Notes: a model not told the origin generated them from the letters alone. Positions 33,678 to 42,372 are shown, numbered from the stretch's first letter. The stretch is DNA of 64,000 nucleotides from an uncultured Pelagibacteraceae bacterium (GCA_902622795.1 CACNRD010000004.1:16256-80255), one strand, 5' to 3'. Numbers and translations are program-made.

Positions 33678-35462
33678 ATGCCTGAAAAAAGAAAAACAAA
33701 ATTGAGAAGTGATCAGTGGTTTAACAATCCAAAAAATCCTGACATGACTGCATTGTATTTAGAAAAATATATGAATTATGGTCTTAAAAGAAAAGACTTA
33801 CAATCTGGGAAACCAATAATAGGTATAGCTCAATCAGGTAGCGACCTCTCACCTTGTAATAGACATTTTTTATCATTAAGTAAAAAAATTAAGGATGGAA
33901 TAAAAAAAGCTGGAGGCATCCCAATGGAATTTCCAACTCATCCCATACAAGAAACTGGAAAAAGACCTACAGCAATGTTGGATAGAAATTTATCTTATCT
34001 ATCATTAGTAGAAGTACTGTATGGATATCCAATTGATGGTGTAATTTTAACAACAGGCTGTGATAAAACCACACCTGCTGCTTTGATGGCAGCCGCAACT
34101 GTAAATATTCCAGCAATTGTTTTATCTGGTGGTCCAATGTTAGATGGTTTTTATAAAGGTAAATTAGCAGGATCAGGTACTATAATTTGGGAAGCTCGAA
34201 AGTTACTGGCAAAAGGTGAAATAAATTATGATGAGTTTATGGATATGGCTGCATCATCAGCACCAAGTGTTGGTCATTGTAACACAATGGGTACTGCTTC
34301 CTCCATGAATTCTGTTGCAGAGGCATTAGGTATGTCTTTGCCTGGATGTGCAATTATACCTGCCCCATATAAAGAAAGAAAACAAATTTCATTTGAAACA
34401 GGAAAAAGAATTGTTGATATGGTTCATGAAAATCTAACACCATCAAAAATTATGACCAGAAAAGCTTTTGAAAATGCAGTTGTTGTTGCCAGTGCTATTG
34501 GAGGATCGAGTAACTGTACTACTCATTTAAGTGCAATAGCGAAACATATGGGGATTAAGTTTAATTTATCTGATTGGCAAAAATTAGGTCATAATATTCC
34601 TTTACTTGTAAACTGTCAGCCAGCAGGCGAATATTTAATGGAAAGTTTTTTTAATTCTGGAGGGGTTCCTGCAGTTATGAAAGAATTAATTAAAAATAAA
34701 AAAATTCATACAAATCTACTGACTGTGACGGGTAAAAACATTGCTCAAAATCTGAGAAAAAAAATAAAGGTAAATCCTAATGTAATAAAAAATTTCAAAA
34801 ATGCTCTTGCAGATAAAGCTGGATTTTTAGTGATGAGAAGTAACTTTTTCTCAACAGCTATAATGAAAACATCAGTAATAAGTAAAGAATTTAGAGAAAG
34901 GTACCTTACAAATCCCAAGCATCCAAATGTTTTTAATGGAAAAGCAGTTGTTTTTGAAGGACCAGAGGATTACCACAGACGATTAAATAGTAAAAAATTA
35001 AATATTGATGAAAATTCTGTTTTAATTGTAAGAGGATGTGGTCCAGTAGGCTATCCTGGTTCAGCAGAAGTAATTAATATGCAGCCACCTGATAGATTGT
35101 TAAAAAAAGGGATTAATACATTACCAACATTGGGCGACGGAAGACAGAGTGGTACATCTGCAAGTCCATCTATTCTTCATGTATCACCTGAGTCTGCTAT
35201 TGGGGGTGATTTAGGTATTGTTAAAACTGGTGACAGAATAAAAATAGATCTGAATAAAAGAAGAGTAGATTTATTAATCTCGCAAGCAGAATTTAAAAAT
35301 AGAAGAAAAAAAAGAAAAAAGTTTAAAATTAATAACCAAACACCTTGGCAAGAAATTTTTAGAGATACTGTAAGTCAACTTGAAGATGGCGCTTGTATTA
35401 AATCACGAGGCATTTATTTAAAAGTATCTACTTCAAAGGGTATTCCAAGAGATTCTCACTAA
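33678..35462 (+). CDS. IlvD/Edd family dehydratase, probable sugar-acid (arabonate/xylonate/fuconate) dehydratase
   Basis: 594 aa. Cysteines for the iron-sulfur cluster lie in SDLSPCNRHF, TTGCDKTTPAALMA and VGHCNTMGTASSMNSVAE. SAIGGSSNCTTHLSA and GDGRQSGTSASPSILHVSPE are the other family motifs. It is divergent from, and best explained by, the SDR/FAH/lactonase operon: dehydration of an aldonate to a 2-keto-3-deoxy acid. True IlvD (dihydroxy-acid dehydratase) is usually 550-620 aa as well, but the context argues against branched-chain synthesis. Confidence 0.85.
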   Translation: MPEKRKTKLRSDQWFNNPKNPDMTALYLEKYMNYGLKRKDLQSGKPIIGIAQSGSDLSPCNRHFLSLSKKIKDGIKKAGGIPMEFPTHPIQETGKRPTAMLDRNLSYLSLVEVLYGYPIDGVILTTGCDKTTPAALMAAATVNIPAIVLSGGPMLDGFYKGKLAGSGTIIWEARKLLAKGEINYDEFMDMAASSAPSVGHCNTMGTASSMNSVAEALGMSLPGCAIIPAPYKERKQISFETGKRIVDMVHENLTPSKIMTRKAFENAVVVASAIGGSSNCTTHLSAIAKHMGIKFNLSDWQKLGHNIPLLVNCQPAGEYLMESFFNSGGVPAVMKELIKNKKIHTNLLTVTGKNIAQNLRKKIKVNPNVIKNFKNALADKAGFLVMRSNFFSTAIMKTSVISKEFRERYLTNPKHPNVFNGKAVVFEGPEDYHRRLNSKKLNIDENSVLIVRGCGPVGYPGSAEVINMQPPDRLLKKGINTLPTLGDGRQSGTSASPSILHVSPESAIGGDLGIVKTGDRIKIDLNKRRVDLLISQAEFKNRRKKRKKFKINNQTPWQEIFRDTVSQLEDGACIKSRGIYLKVSTSKGIPRDSH

Positions 35463-35638
35463 AAACAGTTAAGTTATAAGTTGAATTTAATAAGATAAAA
35501 TTAATTACTGTATTGATTTATGATACCGGGAATCTACTAAAGCATTAGGTTGTATTCAAGAAATATATTTTATTAAAATTAAAATAAATTAATTGAAATT
35601 TGTTTAATTATAATTAACTTTTTTATGAGGAGGTTATT
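35463..35638. other. Non-coding AT-rich stretch downstream of the dehydratase
   Basis: The first half of the 324-bp spacer contains no convincing ORF. A segment GATACCGGGAATCTAC with a CTAA-AGCA-TTAG mini-hairpin at ~35537-35548 is markedly less AT-rich than its surroundings, and may be a promoter or the start of an RNA. The rest of the spacer is described in the following entries. Confidence 0.35.
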
Positions 35639-35668
35639 ATGTTAAAACTATCACCACCTGACACTTAG
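35639..35668 (+). CDS. Nine-codon ORF MLKLSPPDT with a perfect Shine-Dalgarno
   Basis: GAGGAGG lies exactly 5 nt before the ATG, the strongest ribosome-binding site I see in the window, yet the frame ends after nine codons. The peptide contains Pro-Pro-Asp, a motif known to stall ribosomes and need EF-P. This resembles a leader peptide, but no plus-strand gene follows. It may be part of a regulatory or dual-function RNA, or a chance event. Confidence 0.35.
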   Translation: MLKLSPPDT

Positions 35669-35696
35669 CTGAATAGCTTTATATTTCAAAAACAAA

Positions 35697-35721
35697 CAAA
35701 AAATAAAATCCTTTTGGATTT
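35697..35721 (-). terminator. Probable terminator for the minus-strand cytochrome c' operon
   Basis: On the minus strand AAATCC-AAAA-GGATTT is followed by TATTTTTTG, a short stem plus T-tract. It lies ~65 nt past the stop of the gene at 35787. The stem is short (6 bp), so efficiency is uncertain. Confidence 0.5.
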
Positions 35722-35779
35722 AAATGCCAAAGAGGCAATATAAGGGAGCTCTTTAGGTAACATCTTAAAGAGCAAACCC
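35706..35779. ncRNA. Three successive hairpins (candidate structured RNA)
   Basis: Within 74 nt: AAATCC-TTTT-GGATTT (35706-35721); TGCC-AAAGA-GGCA (35725-35737); and GCTCTTTA with TAAAGAGC (35748-35773) flanked by GGG and CCC. Each stem is perfect. They may be the body of a small RNA following the nine-codon ORF, or the 3' end of the minus-strand transcript from 36796. Only the pairing is seen; an RNA product is inferred. Confidence 0.4.
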
Positions 35780-35786
35780 TTAAAAT

Positions 35787-36317
35787 TTAATTAACAGATT
35801 TTAAAATTTCTAGTGGAAGTGGTGCTTCTGGATACTTTATTTGACATAATTTTTCATATGTTTCACAAAAACCCATAATTATCTTTAATACAGAATCTTG
35901 TTTTGAATTTTCTTTAATTATTAATTTAGAAATTAAATTATTACGCATTTCCTCTAATTCTTTAATTTGTTCTCCTGTAAAAAATTCACCAGTTTCTATT
36001 TCCCAATAAGTATTATCCAATTCCTCATCGCTTAATTTGTTTAATTTATTTTGTAGTTCAATTATTGTTGGATCATCAGTTTGCTTATTTCTCATTGGTG
36101 AATTCTTTAATTTTCCAAGACATTTATCCCTTAATCCCTCAATAAAATGATCATAAGGTCTTCCTTCCGACAAATCTCTAAAATGATTGCTACTAAAATA
36201 TTTATTTATAGCTAGCTCAGTTGAAACTTTTTCTTTGCCTTTAATTACAGCTATTTGAACGTAGATTTCCTGACTAATATATTCCTCAAGATGGTCTGTT
36301 ACTTTATGTGAAATCAC
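35787..36317 (-). CDS. Hypothetical soluble protein
   Basis: 176 aa, no signal peptide or membrane helix. It is hydrophilic and mostly helical; PTIIELQNKLNKLSDEELDNTYWEIETGEFFTGEQIKELEEMRNNL looks like a helical hairpin. No family recognised. It follows the cytochrome c' gene by 11 nt on the same strand, so it may be co-expressed with it. Confidence 0.6.
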   Translation of the reverse strand: MISHKVTDHLEEYISQEIYVQIAVIKGKEKVSTELAINKYFSSNHFRDLSEGRPYDHFIEGLRDKCLGKLKNSPMRNKQTDDPTIIELQNKLNKLSDEELDNTYWEIETGEFFTGEQIKELEEMRNNLISKLIIKENSKQDSVLKIIMGFCETYEKLCQIKYPEAPLPLEILKSVN

Positions 36318-36328
36318 TGCTTAAAAAA

Positions 36329-36796
36329 TTAATGAGGCATTCGGTATTTGCTATGACATGCCTTACAGCTGCTCCACATAAATTCTCGAAGAGTAGCTCG
36401 AATATCATCACTATCTTCGATCACTGAAGTCAATTTTATCATATTATCTGATGATTTTTGCATCAAAGCGTTAAAAGCTTCTTTTTCTTCCCAAATTAAA
36501 GGCAAGGATTCTGTTTTAAATCCCTCTTTGGTATTTTCAGGAAATAGTCCTAGTAATGTTTTATAATTTTCACTCATTTCAATCATTAACTCTTTTGCTT
36601 TGTCAAAGTCTCCATTTGAAGATAAAGCTTGGACACGCTTTGCTGTACTATAATTCTTACTAAACAGGGCTTTTCTCCCTTTAATGATTTCTTCTACAGA
36701 CTGATCAGCAATACTTTGAGTTCCAACTAATGTAAAAAAAAGAGACAACAAAACTATACCAAAGCAACTAGTTATATGTTTTACTAAAGTATGCAT
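36329..36796 (-). CDS. Cytochrome c' family protein
   Basis: 155 aa with a signal peptide (MHTLVKHITSCFGIVLLSLFFTLVGTQSIA). A single haem-attachment motif CKACH sits at the very C-terminus (WSSCKACHSKYR), the class II (cytochrome c') arrangement, preceded by four helices including IKGRKALFSKNYSTAKRVQAL. It would be periplasmic and may bind NO or pass electrons to the neighbouring cytochrome b561. Its start codon overlaps that of the divergent b561 gene inside the hexamer ATGCAT. Confidence 0.85.
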   Translation of the reverse strand: MHTLVKHITSCFGIVLLSLFFTLVGTQSIADQSVEEIIKGRKALFSKNYSTAKRVQALSSNGDFDKAKELMIEMSENYKTLLGLFPENTKEGFKTESLPLIWEEKEAFNALMQKSSDNMIKLTSVIEDSDDIRATLREFMWSSCKACHSKYRMPH

Positions 36797-37318
36797 GTTA
36801 AAAATACCTTAACAGAGTATGGTATTATTTCAAAGCTGTTACATTGGCTTAGTGCAATATTATTACTAATCCAAATTCCTCTTGGTTTTTATTTAGTTGA
36901 TCTTGATTTTGGGGAAGAAAGATTAAGTATAGAAAACATTCATATTATAATCGGACTATCAATATTTTACTTAGTTATTATAAGATTACTGAACAAAATT
37001 TTTAACCCCACACCAAAATTAGATCCAAGCATTTTTAAAGGTCAAAAATTTATAGCTAAACTTAATCATATTCTTTTATATGTGGCAATTTTATCAATAA
37101 CCATTTCAGGTATTTTAAAAAAATTATTTAATGGTGAAACATTGGTGATATTTTTCAAAGAAATTAAAATCCAAGATAACTTTGTATTAGCTGATCAATT
37201 TTATAATATTCATATATTCTCTAATTATACAATTATAGGTCTAATTACGCTTCATATTTTTGCTGTCATAATTCATAAGCTATTTTTTAATGAAAATTTG
37301 TTGAAAAAAATTCTCTAA
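36791..37318 (+). CDS. Cytochrome b561 family membrane protein
   Basis: 175 aa, four membrane helices. The first is LLHWLSAILLLIQIPLGFYLV, with the haem-ligand His; other histidines lie in NIHIIIGLSIFYLVIIRLL, LNHILLYVAILSITISG and IGLITLHIFAVIIHKLF. The pattern fits the bacterial Cytochrom_B_N/b561 type, moving electrons between the quinone pool and periplasmic partners. It is divergent from cytochrome c' with no intergenic DNA, suggesting a joint role. Confidence 0.87.
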   Translation: MHVKNTLTEYGIISKLLHWLSAILLLIQIPLGFYLVDLDFGEERLSIENIHIIIGLSIFYLVIIRLLNKIFNPTPKLDPSIFKGQKFIAKLNHILLYVAILSITISGILKKLFNGETLVIFFKEIKIQDNFVLADQFYNIHIFSNYTIIGLITLHIFAVIIHKLFFNENLLKKIL

Positions 37319-37323
37319 AATAT

Positions 37324-37761
37324 TTAGTGACAATTAATTCCAAACTTTTTTAATCTCCAGTAATTATAAGGCCATGGAGTTAAAAAACCTACAATCAGCA
37401 TAATAGGTACAACCCACCAAGTTAGAATTGCACCACCAGTTAGAATATAATCTGTCGAATTCATCATAATTTCCATACTTAACATAGAAATTAAACTCAT
37501 GCCTGATGCTGTTTTTACTGCTCCATTAAATGAGAAACCTTGACGTATTAAAATTATAGTCTCTAATATTATGCTTGTAATTAATCCATTTATAATAGCT
37601 AAAATCATTATGCCTAACAGTGGAAAAGGTATTTTAGTTAATTGAAAAAATAATATAGTTCCAAAATCACCGATAGCGCAGCCTAACAAACACCAACCAG
37701 TGTTTTTTGCACTTCTTTTCCAAGTATGTTTACATGCCCAATGAAATGTGGAGCTAATCAT
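37324..37761 (-). CDS. DUF4396 family membrane protein
   Basis: The track starts at 37809. I prefer the ATG at 37761 (MISSTFHWACKHTWKRSAKNT), giving 145 aa and 22 nt to the divergent MBL gene. HWACKHTWKRSAKNTGWCLLGCAIGDFGTI matches the His/Cys-rich start of DUF4396, followed by four hydrophobic segments. His and Cys before the first helix suggest metal binding. Function unknown; the link to sulfur or metal handling is by neighbourhood only. Confidence 0.75.
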   Translation of the reverse strand: MISSTFHWACKHTWKRSAKNTGWCLLGCAIGDFGTILFFQLTKIPFPLLGIMILAIINGLITSIILETIILIRQGFSFNGAVKTASGMSLISMLSMEIMMNSTDYILTGGAILTWWVVPIMLIVGFLTPWPYNYWRLKKFGINCH

Positions 37762-37783
37762 AATTATTTGATAATAATAAAAA

Positions 37784-38467
37784 ATGATTTTTAAACAACT
37801 ATTTGACACAAATTCTTCAACATATACTTATCTAATAGCTTCGGCAAAAGGTCGCGAAGCGATTATTATAGATCCAGTTTTAGAAAATGTTGATGAATAT
37901 ATAATTCATTTAAAAGAACTCGATTTAAAACTAGTGAAAGTAATAGATACTCATATTCATGCTGATCACATTACTGGTGCCTCAAAATTAAAAATTAATA
38001 CAAATTGTACAACAATTATGGGTGAAAATTCCCCTGCTGAAACTGTAGATATAAAACTTAAAGACGATGGAATTATTGAAATAGATCAATTAAAAATTAG
38101 AGCAATGTTTACCCCCGGTCATACTTCAGATAGTTACAGTTTTTTACTGGATAACTATTTATTCTCTGGCGATACTCTTTTGATTAATGGTACTGGGAGA
38201 ACCGATTTTCAAAATGGTAGCTCTAAAGATGCTTATCATTCTCTTTTTCACAAATTATTAAAATTACCTGAGGAAACAATTCTTTATCCTGGTCATGATT
38301 ATAATGGAAAAAAATCTAGTACTATAGGCAAAGAAAAAGAGCATAACCCAAGACTTCAAGTAGAAAATGTAGATCAATATATTGAAATTATGTCTAATTT
38401 AAATTTATCAAAACCAAAGATGATAGATCATAATATTTCTAGAAATCTAAAGCTAGGAAATGTTTAG
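37784..38467 (+). CDS. Metallo-beta-lactamase-fold persulfide dioxygenase-like protein
   Basis: 227 aa. The MBL metal motif HIHADHITGA (~55), FTPGHTSDSYSF (~107), LFSGDTLLINGTGRTDFQNG (~125) and YPGHDYNG match the ETHE1/Blh group: mononuclear iron enzymes that oxidise glutathione persulfide to sulfite. GRTDF is the group hallmark. No rhodanese domain is attached. It is probably involved in sulfide or persulfide detoxification. A hairpin follows its stop codon directly. Confidence 0.88.
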   Translation: MIFKQLFDTNSSTYTYLIASAKGREAIIIDPVLENVDEYIIHLKELDLKLVKVIDTHIHADHITGASKLKINTNCTTIMGENSPAETVDIKLKDDGIIEIDQLKIRAMFTPGHTSDSYSFLLDNYLFSGDTLLINGTGRTDFQNGSSKDAYHSLFHKLLKLPEETILYPGHDYNGKKSSTIGKEKEHNPRLQVENVDQYIEIMSNLNLSKPKMIDHNISRNLKLGNV

Positions 38468-38494
38468 TTATGCCCCTTTTAAAAAGAGGCATAA
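38468..38494 (+). terminator. Hairpin directly after the persulfide dioxygenase stop
   Basis: TTATGCC pairs with GGCATAA, and inside it CTTT with AAAG, separated by one mismatch. It starts right at the stop codon, without a T-tract, so it may be a stabilising or weak terminating hairpin. Confidence 0.55.
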
Positions 38495-38566
38495 GTTATA
38501 AATAACAAGAGAGATAATTAATCAAAAATAAAAATGAATTTTTTAATTAATTAATTCACTTTTACA

Positions 38567-38628
38567 GTTAACAGAGATTTTTAATAACTATATTTGATCA
38601 AAACAGCTATGCGTTAACTGGGGTTAAC
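38567..38628. repeat. Three GTTAAC copies, two spaced by 10 bp
   Basis: GTTAAC occurs at 38567, 38613 and 38623. The last two form GTTAAC-TGGG-GTTAAC, a perfect hairpin, and the flanks GTTAACAGAR are shared by the first and last copy. The region lies between convergent genes, so a promoter operator is unlikely; a transcription-end structure is more likely. Confidence 0.3.
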
Positions 38629-38641
38629 AGAATGACAGTAG

Positions 38642-38959
38642 TTAAGACAAAAAAACAAATATGATTATCCAATAAGATAAAAGGCCAGAGAATATAGTTG
38701 CAATAACATTTTTTGAAAAATAACCAACTATAATTGCAACTAAAGCTCCAAATATTTTAGGATCATTCATTTCTATATAAGCGCCATAATCATTAATAAA
38801 TATTGCAGGAAATATAATTGCAGGAAATACTGCAGATGGAACATAAGCTAAAACAGCTTTAATTTTTTCACCAAGAAGATCTCTTCTAACTAGAGCAATC
38901 ATAGTCATTCTGGTAAAATAAGTTAATATTCCAGCAATTGTAATTGATAGCCAAGTCAT
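38642..38959 (-). CDS. azlD: AzlD family branched-chain amino acid exporter subunit
   Basis: 105 aa with three to four membrane segments. ITIAGILTYFTRMTMIALVRR and LAYVPSAVFPAIIFPAIF match the AzlD pattern. It forms an exporter with AzlC, which precedes it with a 4-nt overlap. AzlCD export branched-chain amino acids or analogues. Confidence 0.88.
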   Translation of the reverse strand: MTWLSITIAGILTYFTRMTMIALVRRDLLGEKIKAVLAYVPSAVFPAIIFPAIFINDYGAYIEMNDPKIFGALVAIIVGYFSKNVIATIFSGLLSYWIIIFVFLS

Positions 38960-39642
38960 TTTTTTAACCTCAATAATAATGCTGCAACGAATAAAGCAAT
39001 AACAGGCGAAATAAGAATATAAGATTTAAATGGTGCTTCAAAAAATAATAAAGAACTAATACCGCAAACAAGCATTACAATTACGTGATCCAATTTTTTT
39101 AAATCTTGAACAACAATTGCAATAAAAGTTAAGGGAATTGCAAATTTTAATCCAAGCTCTTCGGGAACAAATGAACCTAATATTATCCCTGCAAGAGTTG
39201 CTATTTGCCAGCAAATCCAGAGTGTGCCTCCAGTACCAATTAAATGGTAATGCAAATATTCCTCTGTTTTATTTTTTTTAAAAAATTTATTAGACTCAGC
39301 AAACCCTTGATCTACTACAAAATAGGAAATTAAAAGCTTCTTAATAAAAGATAATTTTTCTAGATATTCAGATATAACAGCTCCATATAACAAATGTCTT
39401 GAATTGATTACACCTACTGAGGTAACGGCTACTATTGATGAAGCTCCGCCCGATAACAATTGTAAAAATACAATTTGTGATGCGCCACCAAAAATAATAA
39501 TAGACATTGCATAGACTAAATATGGATTAAAACCGAGTTCAACACCAATTGCTCCACAAATTATACCAAATGGAATTACTGAAAGCATATGGGGAGCAAC
39601 ATCAATCATCCCTCTCATAAAAAGTTGTTTTTTTGATAGCAT
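38956..39642 (-). CDS. azlC: AzlC family branched-chain amino acid exporter subunit
   Basis: 228 aa, about six hydrophobic segments. VIPFGIICGAIGVELGFNPYLVYAMSIIIFGGASQIVFLQLL is the conserved AzlC start, and SVGVINSRHLLYGAVIS the second conserved block. It lies 14 nt after the iron-transport ATPase on the same strand and may be read from the same transcript, although a functional link to iron is not evident. Confidence 0.9.
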   Translation of the reverse strand: MLSKKQLFMRGMIDVAPHMLSVIPFGIICGAIGVELGFNPYLVYAMSIIIFGGASQIVFLQLLSGGASSIVAVTSVGVINSRHLLYGAVISEYLEKLSFIKKLLISYFVVDQGFAESNKFFKKNKTEEYLHYHLIGTGGTLWICWQIATLAGIILGSFVPEELGLKFAIPLTFIAIVVQDLKKLDHVIVMLVCGISSLLFFEAPFKSYILISPVIALFVAALLLRLKK

Positions 39643-39656
39643 TTATTTTGTTTGTA

Positions 39657-40718
39657 TTAAAAACAAACTATATGATCAATATTAATTGGTCTTTTAATGC
39701 CAAATTTTTCATCAACTTCATGCTGGTGTACGTGATGAGAATGAACAAAAACAGGGATCAATAAATCACTATTAGTCTTTAAAGTATAAATAAAATTTGT
39801 ACCTCTAAATTTTCTATCAACAACCTCTAACTTAAGATTACTTCGATCATCATGCTCGAGATCTTCTGGTTGTAATAACAATTGTACATCTGAACCTTTT
39901 GGATAATGTTTTATAAAATTACCTTTAATTGTTCCTAAATCTTTATTTTCTAGCGAATTTTCACCTGTTACTTTAGCTGGAATTAATATCCCTCTATTTA
40001 AAAAATTTACTACTTCAACAGAGTTCGGGAAATGGTAAACATTATAAGGATCATCAAACTGCTTTACTTGACTATCTAATATAATTGCACATTTATTACC
40101 TAAATAAAAAGCCTCATAAGAGTCATGAGTAACTATTATAGTTGTTATTTTTAATCTGCTTAGTATTTTTTTTAATCTTACTTGAATTTCCTCTTTAAAA
40201 CTTTGGTCAACATTAGATAAAGGTTCATCTAATAATAAAAGATCAGGTTGTGTTAACAAGGATCTTGCAAGAGAGGCTCTTTGTGCCTCACCTGCGCTTA
40301 TCTCATGTGGATATTGATTTAATATTTTTGATATATCTAGTAACTTTATTATTTCTTTAAAATTAAGTTTTTTCTTTTTTTTTTCTTTATTTTTATCAGC
40401 TCCTATTAATATATTTTTTTCTACAGTGTAATGTGGAAAGAGACTGTTATCCTGAAATGCTAAAGAAATATTTCTGTGCTCTGGTTCTATATTTTCTTTT
40501 TTAGAAGATAAAATTTTACCCTTTAATTGAATTGTGCCTTTGTCAATCGTCTCTAATCCAGCAATTGTTCTAAGTATTGTTGTTTTTCCAATACCAGATG
40601 GTCCAAGAATACATAAAGTTTCTCCTTCATTTTCAATCCCAAAAGATGCATTCTTTACCTTTGTTTTCCCACCTATGGCAAAGTCAACATTTTTAATTTC
40701 TAAAAAGTTTTTACTCAT
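39657..40718 (-). CDS. fbpC: Iron(III)-type ABC transporter ATP-binding protein
   Basis: 353 aa. Walker A GPSGIGKTT (~37), signature variant ISAGEAQRASLARSL (~140), and Walker B LLLLDEPLSNVDQSFK. The C-terminal ~120 residues form a regulatory domain as in FbpC/FutC. It partners the two-domain permease immediately upstream (8-nt overlap) and presumably the binding protein at 43218. The signature SAGEA in place of SGGQ is common in this group. Confidence 0.87.
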   Translation of the reverse strand: MSKNFLEIKNVDFAIGGKTKVKNASFGIENEGETLCILGPSGIGKTTILRTIAGLETIDKGTIQLKGKILSSKKENIEPEHRNISLAFQDNSLFPHYTVEKNILIGADKNKEKKKKKLNFKEIIKLLDISKILNQYPHEISAGEAQRASLARSLLTQPDLLLLDEPLSNVDQSFKEEIQVRLKKILSRLKITTIIVTHDSYEAFYLGNKCAIILDSQVKQFDDPYNVYHFPNSVEVVNFLNRGILIPAKVTGENSLENKDLGTIKGNFIKHYPKGSDVQLLLQPEDLEHDDRSNLKLEVVDRKFRGTNFIYTLKTNSDLLIPVFVHSHHVHQHEVDEKFGIKRPINIDHIVCF

Positions 40719-42333
40719 TTTCCCTTAAAATATAATTAGATGTAAGCATAATAAATGTTGTTGCAATTAAAATTAAAAATAAAGATGGTACTGCAGCTGC
40801 CTCTAGTAAATCCTCAGATGCTGATATATATGCTGTAGTTGCAAATGTTTCAAAGTTAAATGGTCTTAAAATCAGTGTAATTGGAAGTTCTCTTATAATT
40901 TCAAGAGAAATTAAGATTAAGACGAATAAAAGTGAATTTCTTAAGTAGGGAACGTGAATATTTGTGAAAGTTTTTTGTTTAGAATAACCAAGAAGATAAG
41001 AACTTTCATCAACAGAGATATTAATTTTTTCATATCCAGATTTTATTCCATTAAATGCCAAAGAATAAAATCTTACAAAATAAACTATAACTAAACCAAG
41101 GATAGATCCTATAAACATTTTTTTTATAGACAAGAAGCCTAGGGCTTGAACAATATTTTCATCAAACCATGCTATAAAAGTTATGAAAGCTAAAGCTAGA
41201 ATAACCCCTGGAATTGCGTAACCAGAAATAGATAGAGTAGATAAAATATTTAAAGCTTTATTTTTTGAAACTCTATTCCCATAATTTGAAATAAGAGAAA
41301 AAATTATCAAAACTATGCTTGATAAAAATACTAAATAAACTGTATTTAAAGTTAGAGTAACTACTTGAAGATCAAAAAAGTTTTCAGGAAATTTGACTGT
41401 CCAATATAACATTTGGCTCAAAGGGAATAAAAAACTCAAAAAGAATATAATAAAACAAACAAAAAATGCGTTAAACGCTTTAATTCCAGAAAGCTGTATT
41501 TTTTCTTTTTGCTTAAAACCACCTTTTGTATTGGAGTGATATTTTGCTCTTTTTCTAGATAAATTTTCTAAAATAAAAAAAGCAAAAATAAATATTAAAA
41601 GAAAAAAAGATAATCTATTCGAAAAAGCTAAATCGTCAAACGCTATCCATGAATTGTAAATTCCAGTAGTTAGAGTGTTAATTGAAAAAAAATCAACTGC
41701 ACCAAATTCAGCTAAAGTTTCCATCGCTACGAGAGATAAACCAGCTACTATAGCGGGTCTAGCGGCTGGTAAAATTAAAGAATATAAAGACTTAAATTTT
41801 GAAAATCCCAAACTCCTTCCTAAATCAATTAGGTTTTGTGATTGATATAAGAATGATGCCCTTGTCAGAATATATACATAAGCAAACAAAGAAAAAGAAA
41901 GTGAAAGAACAGCTCCAAACAAACCATCAAATTTTGGAATATGCTGGTTGTAATTTCCTGGTCCAAATAAATTTTTTAAAATTGAATACAAGGTTCCATA
42001 ATTTTCAAAAAAGGCTGTTAGTGAGTAAGCATAAATATATGGAGGAACTGCGAATGATAATATTAAAGCCCACTTAAAAAAATTACTATATGGGAATTTA
42101 TAAAATGAAACTAAATAAGCTGATAGAGTTCCTATTATAAATGTTAAAACTAAAACCGAGATTAACAAAACTAATGAATTAAAAATATATTCTAAAAGAA
42201 AGGTTTCTTTTAGAATGGTAAAATAATTAGATGTGTCTTCAAAAAAACTGTAAAAAACAGTAACTATAGGAATTAATACACTTATAGAAACTAGTAATGA
42301 GGATATAAACCAAATATTTAAGCTCTTAAACAT
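40711..42333 (-). CDS. fbpB: Iron(III)-type ABC transporter two-domain permease
   Basis: 540 aa with about twelve helices in two homologous halves. EAA-type cytoplasmic loops appear in both: DLGRSLGFSKFKSLYSLILPAARP (first half) and ESSYLLGYSKQKTFTNIHVPYLR (second half). This duplicated form is characteristic of FbpB/FutB iron permeases. It lies 39 nt downstream of a peroxiredoxin gene, which separates it from the binding-protein gene. Confidence 0.9.
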   Translation of the reverse strand: MFKSLNIWFISSLLVSISVLIPIVTVFYSFFEDTSNYFTILKETFLLEYIFNSLVLLISVLVLTFIIGTLSAYLVSFYKFPYSNFFKWALILSFAVPPYIYAYSLTAFFENYGTLYSILKNLFGPGNYNQHIPKFDGLFGAVLSLSFSLFAYVYILTRASFLYQSQNLIDLGRSLGFSKFKSLYSLILPAARPAIVAGLSLVAMETLAEFGAVDFFSINTLTTGIYNSWIAFDDLAFSNRLSFFLLIFIFAFFILENLSRKRAKYHSNTKGGFKQKEKIQLSGIKAFNAFFVCFIIFFLSFLFPLSQMLYWTVKFPENFFDLQVVTLTLNTVYLVFLSSIVLIIFSLISNYGNRVSKNKALNILSTLSISGYAIPGVILALAFITFIAWFDENIVQALGFLSIKKMFIGSILGLVIVYFVRFYSLAFNGIKSGYEKINISVDESSYLLGYSKQKTFTNIHVPYLRNSLLFVLILISLEIIRELPITLILRPFNFETFATTAYISASEDLLEAAAVPSLFLILIATTFIMLTSNYILRENE

Positions 42334-42372
42334 AATGGGTTTATAATATAAAATTATCTTTTTAATATAACT

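Noticed and set aside
38567-38628. GTTAAC repeats as a promoter operator
   Set aside because: They lie between convergent genes and therefore do not precede any start codon.
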